From contig OZ316893.1 in NCBI GenBank assembly GCA_973895155.1, forward strand, positions 2,542,001-2,606,000: 64,000 nucleotides of DNA, given 5' to 3'. A model generated the notes under the pieces. That model was not told where the DNA came from. It did no database searches and was given only the letters and a program-made list of their open reading frames with translations. A program made the position numbers and the translations under genes. Positions 37,580-47,689 of this stretch are shown one piece after another. Source of the DNA: Marsupella aquatica. Its lineage: Eukaryota > Marchantiophyta. Position 1 is the stretch's first letter. Every line of letters starts with the position of its first letter.

Positions 37580-40050
37580 GTACTGTGCATTCTTTTCCTT
37601 TCTACTGAGTGTTACTGCTGGAGAAGCGATGATCAGTATGGATGGCTTTCCATTTGGATGATGTTGTCCATGTCATTGATATTCCAGCCAGCCGGCAACC
37701 CAATTATTCTTTTGGCAGTGCCTTCACTTTGGTGACAGCCTCGCCCAAACGGTCATCCAGGAGTGGAAGATTTAGGTTTCAAATTGACCCCACCTTCAAT
37801 CGGGTGACCTCCGCTACTTTTAGTTATCACCAAAGTACTTATCAGAAAAATTACAAAGCATGTTGCAGAGATTGTGTTCATTGTACTGCATCTGCTCTAG
37901 GCTCACAGAATTACCCAAAAGCCCAGCTGCTCTAGGCGCACACATGTATTGAAAAGCGCTTGATAGACTCGATAAAACAAGGTTTGGGTGGGCAAACAGA
38001 GGAGAGACTTGTCTCTTCGATGTTGAGGACACATGTCTGATCACCAAGGATCCTGTTCCGTTTGGTGTACTGGAGAGAGCACCGTATCAAGTTTGTATTG
38101 TATTGATTGTCTCGATATTGAACAGCCTAGGCTTGCCTGGTTGCTTTTCACATGAGAAATCGTTATCTGCCTTCTGCTGTCTTCGACTATTTGGACAGCA
38201 TTCTCTGCTGGTGATGCTAATTCCTCAATGTTGAGCAAGTTGTAAGCAGCCGTTGAGGTCCTATTAAACATGCCATTCAGAGTGTGTTATTACTCGTGGC
38301 TTCTGGAAAAGTATGCCTGTTTAGGTTGTTCATGCCTCTACACATTTGTGCACCTAAAAACACTGCTGTTCTCTGTTATTGAAAGCCTGGCCAGATATCA
38401 GTACAAAATGGACAATACATATACTAAGGGTGGAAAAGAAAAATGTGCTGTCCCTTCTAAGGTTGGTGCAACAGCTGGTCCCCCGCATCACTCGAGAAAA
38501 TGGGGATTGGATTTTAGGTTACTTCTAAATCTCTTATTTTTTACTCAGCAACAAACCCATTAAGAAGTCAAGTCCAGTGTCCATCGCAATTAATGCTAGT
38601 CACACACTAATTGTATAGACCTTGGAATATTTAACTTCCAGAGAGGTGCCAATAACCAATCTAATGCTACTCTGACTCTGAAAGTGATTGGATTTGATAT
38701 GCTCCCGTGTGGTATCTTGTTACCTGAAATTGGTAATTTTTCATAACTTTCATTGGGAATGCCTGTGAGTAGTGTGACTAAACATACCTACTTAATTGAT
38801 TCAAACGTGCTCCTCTGGGATTTGATATGCTCCCGTGTGTGGTATCTTGTTGCCTGAAATTGGTAATTTTTCATAACTTTCATTCGGAATGCCTGTGAAT
38901 AGTGTGACTAAACATACATACTTAATTAGAGTGATTCCAGATTAAAAATCAGGTTCACATATATTAGTGTGTCACTCTAATATTGGTGTTACACTAGTTG
39001 TTCACTTGTGAGTCACTCTAATATTGGTGTCACACTAATTGTTCACTTGCACTAATTGTGATGGATAATGTTTTCCTCTACAGATCCAATAACCAAAAAA
39101 GCCCTTTACTGCAAACCTGATATCAAAATAGCCATTTTCTGAAAACCTGATAGCATTCTAGAGAGTGGGTTGGACCTTACTTTTTCCATTTTATTTACTG
39201 GGTTTGGTCAATACCCCTTCAAAGTAAGGAAACCCCATTAGGCTACAGTCTCCCCCCAAAACACAATGCCATGGCCTTGTATTCAATAGTGGGCCATGGG
39301 GAGCACTATTCAAATTGTATCCCTGGGCATTGTATTCGAGTTTTGACTATGGGTTTTTATTTTTTGTATTTGCAGGGCATTGTGTTTGAAAATGAAAGTT
39401 ATGTTTGAATATTGACGGTCTGTTTGAATATTGGCATTGACATATGATTCTTAAATTTTGTACTATTTGTGCTCAATGTAGAAAAATTTAGAGTCAAATC
39501 TCAAACAGAGTGTCCAATTGGAACACAACGTCAATATTCAAACACAACACCTAGGCCCCTCTGTTAAAATGAAGTTGTGTTTGAAGAAAAAATACTTTTT
39601 CTTATGGAGACCTAAGAAAACCCATTTTTGAACACAACAAACGCCTGGGCGCTGTGCTAAGGGGAAGAAGGTAGTGTTGAAAATAGGGTACCCCTGGATC
39701 TTGGGGTGAGGGTGGGTGGGGTTGTTTTGGAGGGTCCCATGGGCTCTCCCTCTCCCTCTCCCAATGAAGACGAAGATGAGTTGATTCTCATTTCTGAGAC
39801 GACATTGGTGGAGCTGCCAACTGAGAGACAATGCCAAAGGATTGGAATCCACAATATTACAGTCCTGTGACTCGAAAACCAACTCGTATCATCATTCCTC
39901 TTCTTTGACGGATGCCAACAATGGAGTTCTCGACGAGCCGCCCGGTGACAATCCGTGCTCCGAATCCGCCCACACTCCTCTCCTGTTTTGTGTAGCCGTT
40001 CTGCGCCACAGTCGCGAGTTTTGAAGGTTGTAGGTTTTTTTTCAAAGATG
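37580..40050. other. Spacer with short repeats
   Basis: No gene recognised. A ~107-bp segment occurs at 38691 and again at 38819 (GATTTGATATGCTCCCGTGT...). A 41-bp unit (GTCACTCTAATATTGGTGT) repeats at 38971 and 39012. An inverted repeat is listed separately. The long minus-strand ORFs at 39.7-40.4 kb overlap the ARC6 leader and have low-complexity composition. Confidence 0.6.
39398..39548. repeat. 20-bp inverted repeat, possible MITE/foldback
   Basis: GTTTGAATATTGACG at 39403-39417 is perfectly inverted at 39529-39543, and the match extends to 19 of 20 bases outward. The arms are ~111 bp apart. Other copies of (T)GTGTTTGAA occur nearby, suggesting a small foldback element. No target duplication was identified. 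Confidence 0.6.
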
Positions 40051-40057
40051 TGTAGCG

Positions 40058-40165
40058 ATGGCGGACGGCATTTCGAAACTGGACGAATTGCCGCTGATCC
40101 TGTTGGAGATGGAGCTGAACTTGGACCGGGAGCGGGAGGTGGAGGAGCAATTGCAGCTCGAATGA
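40058..40165 (+). CDS. Small upstream ORF in ARC6 leader (35 codons)
   Basis: An ATG at 40058 opens a 35-codon ORF ending in TGA about 150 nt before the ARC6 start. The peptide starts MADGISKLDELPLILLEME and is acidic and strongly helix-forming, unlike random sequence. It could be a regulatory uORF or a leftover first exon of another gene. I do not recognise a family. Confidence 0.35.
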   Translation: MADGISKLDELPLILLEMELNLDREREVEEQLQLE

Positions 40166-40314
40166 TGAGTTGAGCTGAGCTGAGTGAGCTGAGATTGCAC
40201 TCGCTGTTGGAGTTGTGTGGTGGACATGTGCGCTCTGTGCGGACAATTGTGAAGCGGCAGGGCGGGCTGAAAGGAAGTGGAAAGGTGTAGGGGGGCTTCT
40301 TCTGCAAGTCAGGG

Positions 40315-43300
40315 ATGAGGATGGATGCAGTAATGGAAGGTGCTCGCTTAGGATTTGGTGTGGCACCGAATCGTGGTATGGTTCCTGCACAATTTTCTCG
40401 GGCCTCTGCTGCTGGGAGCGCTATCTCGTCGTCTGTGTACTCTCCTTCCGCTGAGGATGCTTATAGGTTAGATATCCGGTCTTCGCTTTCTGCAAACGGA
40501 AGTAGAGTAGGTAATCTTTGTGAAGGTTCGAGCTCCTTCCGGCTCTGTGGTTCGTCCGGAGCACCCTGCCGCAGCTTGTTTAGGGGAACAAGAACTTCAG
40601 GACGCAAGGAGCTGGCCGGACTAGCTCTTCTTCTCTCAGGAAATGTGCCTCGGAGTTACCAGTCCAGCAGAGGGAGCAGCGGAGTGGGAGGTAGGACCTG
40701 TAGTGCTTTGGCATCCGCCGCATTTCCTTCTATCACCAAGACGGAGCGGACTCTGGCCCTGCCACTTGATTACTATCAGGTTCGGAGTGTGCTTTCCTCC
40801 CTCCCATTTTTCTCCGCTTCTCGTTTTTCGTTCAGGGGTCTCATCTGTGTTGTCATCTGTGTACATCGTGATGGTGGAGGCATCGCCATGTCAAGAAGCA
40901 AGTTAATGCATTTTAGCTGTTTTTTTCTGCTTGCTGGTCAAAGATCTGCAATCTGAAGTCAGAATTATTGGAAAACTTTCCCAGAGTTGTTGTAGCCTAG
41001 ATGTCTGATTTATGTAGGGACTGAGGTCAGAGGTGGCTTTGACAGCAAATTTTGGATATCTGACTTGTTCTGTAGAGGAGGGGTGATTCCCGTTTGTGTC
41101 CCACCTTGTGCTGATAGCTCTAGAGCAAGAGCAACTTGAGTGCATTACCCATTTCAAAAGACCAGTGTATTTTCCTTACAAAAAATTGAAGTGCACCAAT
41201 CACAGCAATCGGAAAAATGGGCAAAAACCGAAGAGGTGCTACCATAAGAGGCTTAACCTTAAAGAAGATGTAAGTTCAAGAGAGAATGCACCTTGTGGTC
41301 TTTTGGAATTCGAAATTAATATTCCTACTCCCACTAAATTACAAGTACACGAATCGAGACAACGTGGTGAGAGGTCCAATACCCCATGGGTGCTGCAACA
41401 GGTCGCTTAGATCAGGATTTTTTTTTCTTTCTTTTCACTCTGTTCAAGTCCCTTATCTTCAAATTCTTTCCTATTCAGCAGATCTTGGCATCAAAGCATG
41501 ACGGCATTGTGTCGTTTGGGGTGGTTGGTCGCAGATATTAGGAGCCGAAACTCACTTTTTGGCAGACGCTATTGTACGAGCTTACGAGGCTCGACTCGCC
41601 CATCCACCGAAAGAGGACTTCAGCCAGGAAGCGCTTCTTGCCCGTGTAGAGATTTTGCGTGGAGCTCGGGACACTTTGGCAGATCCTGAGTGGCGTGGAG
41701 ACTACAATCAGGGCCTTGTCGAGGATGAAGCCGGGACGTTGGTGGTTGACGTTCCTTGGAGTAAGGTATGCTTCTTCTTGGCTCTTGTGAGCGATTTCCT
41801 GCTACCTTACTACTGGAATCTATGATGAGCTGCGCTTTGAGCGGGAATGGTTGAAAATTTGATTGTCTTACTAGTCAACAATCGGTTTGAAATAAATCTT
41901 CTTTTTCCTCACATGCAACAATGCTGTCGGAGAGAAATTCTCTCTAGCCCTCAATGTTTGACTTCTCTCTGTACCATTCTTGGAGGGGATCTCAGCTGCG
42001 CTTGGACCTTACGCCCTCTCTCGTAGACCTCTATGATGGCGTAATATGAAAGCATCGTTTACAGGTTATTGAGGCTTAAGACCCAAAATAATACATCGTT
42101 TTCTCTCTGCAGGTTGCCGGAGCTCTCTGTCTCCTTCAAGAGGTTGGGGAAATGGAGGTGGTTCTGGAGGCTGGTCAAGGATTACTAGAAGAGCGTCTAC
42201 CAAAGGCAATGCGAAGAGATGTTGTTCTGTCCATGGCGTTAGCTTATGTTGAGCTATCCAGAGAAGCTATGGCAGAAGCTGTGCCTGCCGTCGTTCGTAG
42301 TTGTGATCTCTTGGAAACTGCACTGAAGCTTATTCAGGTTCGTCAGTCCTCTCTGTTCTCTTTGTCCCTGTCTAAACTTCAGAAACGTATGTTTTCTCCG
42401 TTCCTCCCAGGGGAATTCAAACTCTGTATTCATTAATTTTTCGGTGGTTACTGTCTCATGTGCTTCTGGTTGAGCGATATTCTCCGTCCGATTAGTGTTT
42501 TCCATCGTTTCTCATTAGTAGTAATGCTCTGGTCTTCCTGTCGCCCTGCAATCTGGGTTAGGTGGTGAAGATGTATCACCTTGTGTATAGTGACGGATAG
42601 TATGAAGACCCTTATTTACTCCACGATGCTCTTAACTACCCCCAATACATCGATACAAATTCCTGTTCCATCATTGGTATCTCAGGATCACGGGCGCCAT
42701 CCAACTTTGACTTAATGCTGTACGTGCTTTGCAGGAAGAAGGCGGTCGAAGTTTGGCTGCAGAACTACAAGAACAGATCGAGGAGACTTTGGAAGAACTA
42801 ACCCCACGATGTGTGTTGGAGTTGCTTGCTTCCCCTTTGGGCAAAGAACATGAAACGCAACGAGAAGAGGGTCTTCAAGGCCTTAAAAGCATTCTCTGGG
42901 CTGTCGGCGAAGGAGGTGCAGCTGCGCCCATAATGGGCTTCACAAGAGAGCAGTTTATAAAAGATGCATTTTCATTCTTGACTGCTTCAGAGCAGGTAGT
43001 AAGCTACTCCCCATTGAATTTTGCCGAATACTGATAGTAGGCTCGGAATTTTATAATTCCACTTAAATATTTAAAACTGATGACCGGCGTGTACAATTTT
43101 CTTAATGCCAACATTTTATCGGGTCTTTAATTGTGCATGCTGATTATAAATGTAATGACCACAGTGCTGGTACTGGAAATATCGCAGGTGGCTTTGTGGA
43201 ATGCAACACCGGACAACGTTCCAGCCGAGAGTTTCGAGGTTTACGCAGTTGCTCTAGCCCATGTGGCAGAAGGATATACAAATAAAAAGCCAATTCTAAT

Positions 43301-45038
43301 AGTCAAGGCTGATGAGCTATTGTGGCAGCTTCAAACATCGTTGGACTCGGCGAGCGAAGTAGGTGTGCCTTTAGATTATAGCCTTGAGAGAGCCATGTGC
43401 TGGCTTCTCATGGGGGAGGTTGACCAGTCCATGGCTTGTTTGGGACTGGTAGAAGGCTCCGAGGAATTTAGGGATCCAGCTGTGATTGAGTTTGTTTATT
43501 CTCACTCGGAGGGGAGTGAAGACGGTGATCTACTCCCTGGTCTTTGCAAACTTTTGGAGAATTGGCTCGCGGAGGTGGTGTTCCCCACTTTCCGTAATAC
43601 TGAAACTCTTCAGGTCAGGCTGGGTGACTACTACGATGACCCTGAGGTAATTACCATCCTGGAGCAGTGGGAGACAACGAAAGGTGGATCTTCATCAGCT
43701 CTGTCAAGGATCGGTGCTGCGTTGGTTAGTGTGAAGGCTAGTGCTGTGCAAACATTCCAGAAAGTATTTCCGCTCGGAAATAGAGCAGGCTCTAACCAAA
43801 TTGCCAGGCAGGACATCGACCATTCCTTAGATTCCTTGGACGGGGAGCATGAATCTTACGGATTTGACAGCAATTCAGTTGGTGGTGTTTCCACTGCAGG
43901 GACGGCAGCCGCTTCTGGGTTTGTCCCATCTGCTTCCTTGCTTTCAACAAGACTCGGGTACAGCTGGGGGGATATGGATGTAGCTGGAGCATCAGGTGTC
44001 TCAAGTGGGAAGAATAATGGAGCTGTTCTACCTGCTAAGAGAGGGGGTCTAACCCCAGTTCAAATAGCCTGCTCTGGTATAGTTTTCGGTGCTTTGGTGA
44101 TGGCTGGGTTGCGATTTCTGCCTTTGCAAAGTGGCGCATCGAGGCTCAGCGGGAGAACTTCAGCTGTGGCTACAACTGCTTCCTCATCAGGTCCAATTGC
44201 AGGCAAACTACCCCTACTCTGACGATGCGCACTTAAACCTGAAAAGTACCTGACACTGCAGTACAGTCCCAGTCCTTGCTAATCACTAATTCGTGACCTG
44301 CAGCTGACTTAGTTTATTGGTCCTTCAATTATTTTTGCCTTCGTTTGTGTCATGAGTGTCAAGGTTTCAGTGTAGGTGTGAAAGGTTGGTCTTGAACTAT
44401 TGATTCACCAGAAGGCAAGTTGGAAATAGTGACATTGACTGGTACGTCCAGGGGCGGTGCAAGAGCGACAGGCTGCGGAAATGACCAAGATGGATGCTAG
44501 AGTAGCGGAGCTCATGGTCCGTAAGTGGCAAACTGCTAAAGCCCGGGCCCTTGGTGCCACCCATTCAGTCTCGCATCTGCCCGAGGTAATGTAGAACTAC
44601 AACCATCCCTTTCATGGTGGTACGTTGTGCATGCTTCTCTCACTCCCGCTCTCACCAAAAAATTGTTGAAGTTGATATGAAGGAGTTCTCTGTTGGTTCA
44701 GGCCTTTCCATTCTTTAAGTAGTCACTAATAGGTCTCAGATGGGCAGGTTCTGGAGGGCAAGATGCTAGAGAGCTGGACCGATCGTGTGAATAAAGTGGC
44801 CAGAAATGGTTGGTATTGGGAATATAGGCTTGTTGGGCTGAACATTGATAGTGTTACAGTTAGTGATGATGGAAGAAAGGCAATAGTGGAAGCAACATTG
44901 CAAGAGGCGGCTCGACTGTTTGATAGTAAGAACCCAGAACATAAAGATTCCTATCGGAGCACATACACTACCAGATATGAACTCCAGTACGGAGCAAATG
45001 GCTGGAGAATCACGGGAGGTGTGGTACTCCGGTCATAA
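40315..45038 (+). CDS. ARC6: ARC6-like chloroplast division protein
   Basis: ARC6 is an inner-envelope protein that anchors FtsZ filaments on the stromal side and recruits PDV2 from the intermembrane side. Seven exons give about 869 residues: 40315-40779, 41535-41765, 42113-42337, 42735-42995, 43188-44190, 44452-44585 and 44748-45038. All borders are GT/AG and in phase. The N-terminal ~140 residues are Ser/Arg-rich, as in a transit peptide. A J-like domain follows (LPLDYYQ|ILGAE...YEARL). A single transmembrane helix (QIACSGIVFGALVMAGL) lies near the end of exon 5. The C-terminal intermembrane domain has MDARVAELMVRKWQ, LPEVLEGKML and IDSVTVSDDG...TYTTRYEL, the ARC6 version rather than PARC6. 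Exon 6 could start at 44452 or at the next AG (~44464), both in phase. The first ATG in frame was used; another Met follows two codons later. Confidence 0.92.
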
Positions 45039-46000
45039 CGAAGAAAGTGGTTACTTCGTCACTTTCCAGCATTGTAAGCTTTGTTCCTTCTAATGCAGTT
45101 CTTCCCTATACTGTACTGCACATATTTGACAGGGCTACTCTTCCCCATTGCTGGGCTTCCATACATTGTCACCTCCTTAGGTGCCGAACCTTCAATGCAT
45201 TTTGTACTTCAAGGATTGAGTCGACAATGGGTACAGGCCAGCATCGACTACTTCCAAGACTTTACCAAGAACGTATAAGAACTGGACAGGGAACATCTTT
45301 GACTTCCATCTCAAAACTGATGGAGCTTCAGCAAAATGCCTGTTCCATTCGAGAACTTCATCCACTGCGTCAAATCACACCTGCCACTATAAAAGCCTCA
45401 TTCCATGTCTCATTACTCACCATAAAAGGTGGAAACCTAGCACCTTTTGTGGAGTATTTGTCAAAAAAAGTTTTGTAATCAGCATCTTTTGTGGAGCTCA
45501 CAGTTAGCATTTTTGTGGAGCTCAAAATCCATTTCTGAACTTGTACTCTTTAGAATGAGAGCTATGGGTTACCCATAGCCCTTTATAAGGGCAGGTGTGA
45601 TTTAAGCTATGGGTTACCCGTAGCCCTTTATAAGGGCAGGTGTGATTTAAGCAATCGTCAATCTGAGTATCCCTAATGGCTGAGGATCGTCGTACTGTGT
45701 CAAGCAAATTTTCAATCTGAGCGTGCTTTGCATTAAGTACCCCGACCTTGTCATGAAAGGGCAGTGACCTTGGCCGAACCTTTGCACCGGACATACTACT
45801 GGGTGGCAAAATTCGTAAATTTCACCACCAGATCCAAACTAGAAGCCTAGCCCCGAATCCAAGTTTGGGCATATCGCAAAATTTTTATTTTGCACAATAG
45901 CCCTGAACACTCCCCTACTGTTTCACATGACTAAATGAAAGAAACCCATATGCTAATCTAGCACTGTGAGGAGAAGGTTACATAGAAATCGAAAGGATTG
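45039..46000. other. ARC6 downstream region with palindromic duplication
   Basis: No gene recognised; the open frame at 45,047-45,478 is 3'-UTR-like with no motif. Two 45-bp units (starts 45561 and 45606) each contain a near-perfect palindrome GCTATGGG-TTA-CCC(A/G)TAGC and then CCTTTATAAGGGCAGGTGTG. Confidence 0.6.
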
Positions 46001-46003
46001 TAT

Positions 46004-46162
46004 TTAGGACATCTCTTGAACTTGGCGCCAAGTAGGACTCACTGAAGACAGGGCATCCGCATCTCTCAAAGGCAGCTTTGTGGCAATCTGGTTCACAGCT
46101 ATGCCATTAGGAATCCCTGGCAAAAGTTCCGCCAACAAGGCAGCCTTATCTTGAGACGCCAT
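46004..46162 (-). CDS. F-box-like short ORF
   Basis: The 52-residue product starts MASQDKAALLAELLPGIPNG and ends at a TAA after S-P-T-W-R-Q-V. The pattern LLPGIPN(D/G)IA...(L/V)P...LSSVS..WR matches the F-box of plant F-box/kelch proteins, which bind Skp1. The kelch part is absent, so this is either a truncated gene or a very short F-box protein. A CAG splice-acceptor-like site sits ~17 nt upstream of the ATG, consistent with a 5'-UTR intron. Confidence 0.5.
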   Translation of the reverse strand: MASQDKAALLAELLPGIPNGIAVNQIATKLPLRDADALSSVSPTWRQVQEMS

Positions 46163-46595
46163 TGCAATTATGTGATTCCTGCGGAGAGACTCATCGCAAC
46201 ACACAACGAAGTATTAATCACGTACAAGTATACATTTACAAATCTCCTTACAAAATAAATTCAACTGGAAAGCAAAAAACGGTTAAAAACAACAGGAAAG
46301 CAACAAGAACCTTACAAGATGAACGGAGAAAGCTCGACTTAAAATCCCAAAGAGACGAAGATGGCGGTCCTCAACTGGACTAGAATTGAGTTGTAAGCGA
46401 GCACAAAACTAGAACCGAATGATGGAGTGAGCTTACGAATGTCGTAAGAGCTGTAGGCAAGAGAAGTGAAGTGGCCTGGACAACAGGATAATCTTCTCAA
46501 TTAGACAGAATCAACAGCAAGGATCTGCGCGGAGCCTGATGAAGGAGAACTGGTCACAAGCTCCTTACATACTTTGCTGATTTACTGATTCCTTA

Positions 46596-46766
46596 CCAAA
46601 CTATTTGAGACGACACCAGCATCAGCAACCTTCGTCTGGGGACCACTTGGGGAGTGACTGCCTAGTGACCATTTCAAATTCTGAGTTTTGAAGTGTGAAA
46701 TATTAATAAGCTATTTACCAAAACAATTTGAGACGACACCAGCATCAGCAACCTTCGTCTGGGGAC
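46596..46766. repeat. Direct repeat of ~48 bp
   Basis: TTTGAGACGACACCAGCATC and the following CAGCAACCTTCGTCTGGGGAC recur at 46596-46643 and 46717-46766. The two copies are almost identical and are separated by ~73 bp. No coding role is visible. Confidence 0.8.
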
Positions 46767-46769
46767 GCT

Positions 46770-47360
46770 GTTTTTACCTTCTCAGAAGCAGTCTATACTA
46801 CATAGACAACAAATTAACGTGAAGCTTTAATTATGTGACAACATGACTACTGTCCGGCCTCTGCAAAAACCTTTAACCCGGGATTTAATCTAGAGCTAAG
46901 CAAATTAGCTAGGAAGATTGCAGGTTGATCTCGATCTACGGTGATGAGCAGGAGCTACGGGTCTGTCTAGCTACGATCAGTCCCACTTCCTTTCATAGGC
47001 CAGTCGCGATTAATTTCTCTTCTGCTAGTCCAGCTGTCTATGATCGATCGATCAGGAGCACTTCCCTTCATTAGTCAGTTACTATGATTGTGCTTTATTA
47101 GTGACTTCGAACTTTACCTGCAGATAGAGCAATACCCATCGATCTGTATGCAGTCAGTCCAACTCATATATTTGTTATCAGAAACTCGTGTTTAGTCATT
47201 TGAACTCTGAAATCTGCCAAATAAAGAGCTGCTAACTCGATCTGCGTCTGCAATCAGGAACCCTTGGTGCATTGGTGGTAGGATCCAAGTAGGAGCTCTG
47301 GTCTTGTCTGTCGTCAGTAAACCTGTACTGTTGTCACTTGATACAATGTTTTTTGTATTT
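46770..47360. other. Spacer upstream of the histone-like ORF
   Basis: I searched this stretch for a histone N-terminal exon (SRSxRAGLQFPVGR-type) and saw none. Only short ORFs and GATC-rich runs occur. Confidence 0.5.
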
Positions 47361-47364
47361 CAGG

Positions 47365-47688
47365 ACCTCGTGCTCACCGGCCTGTTCTCTTTTATTTTGT
47401 CGCATCCAGCGATTTTTGAAGATTCAATCGAATGCACGAGTGGGTATCCCGGCTGCTGTTTATTTCGCGGCTGTACTGGAGTATTTAACAGCCGAGGTTT
47501 TGGAAGCTGCTGGAAATGCTTGCAGAGCGCTTAAAAAGAAGCGCATAACCCCTCGGCATTTGCTACTTGCTTTAAAGGGAGATGAGGACTTGGATAATCT
47601 GATCAAGGCCACTATTGCCCAAGGGGGAGTTGCACCCTATATTCAGAAGTCACTCCTCAAAACCCGAAGCGGAAGAAAGACTGTTTGA
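47365..47688 (+). CDS. H2A.Z-like histone, N-terminal part missing or unplaced
   Basis: From 47401 the frame reads RIQRFLK, then [40 protein letters not shown] and [20 protein letters not shown], ending [25 protein letters not shown](E/D)LD and IKATIA-GG are hallmarks of H2A.Z rather than canonical H2A. The loop-1 region (IQSNARVG) is two residues shorter than usual. The N-terminal tail and first helix are absent: the open frame upstream (SPACSLLFC) only loosely recalls AGLQFPVG. A TTTTTTGTATTTCAG acceptor at 47364 and another AG at 47408 suggest a missing upstream exon, but none was found within 600 bp. It may be an intact gene with a distant first exon, or a 5'-truncated copy. Confidence 0.65.
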   Translation, partial: TSCSPACSLLFCRIQRFLKIQSNARVGIPAAVYFAAVLEYLTAEVLEAAGNACRALKKKRITPRHLLLALKGDEDLDNLIKATIAQGGVAPYIQKSLLKTRSGRKTV

Positions 47689-47689
47689 T

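Noticed and set aside
39857-40390. 177-codon and 216-codon minus-strand ORFs opposite the ARC6 leader
   Set aside because: Low-complexity Ser/His/Gln composition, shadow of the plus-strand leader and first exon.
45047-45478. 143-codon ORF just after ARC6
   Set aside because: Starts a few bases after the ARC6 stop, no recognisable motif; most likely 3' UTR.
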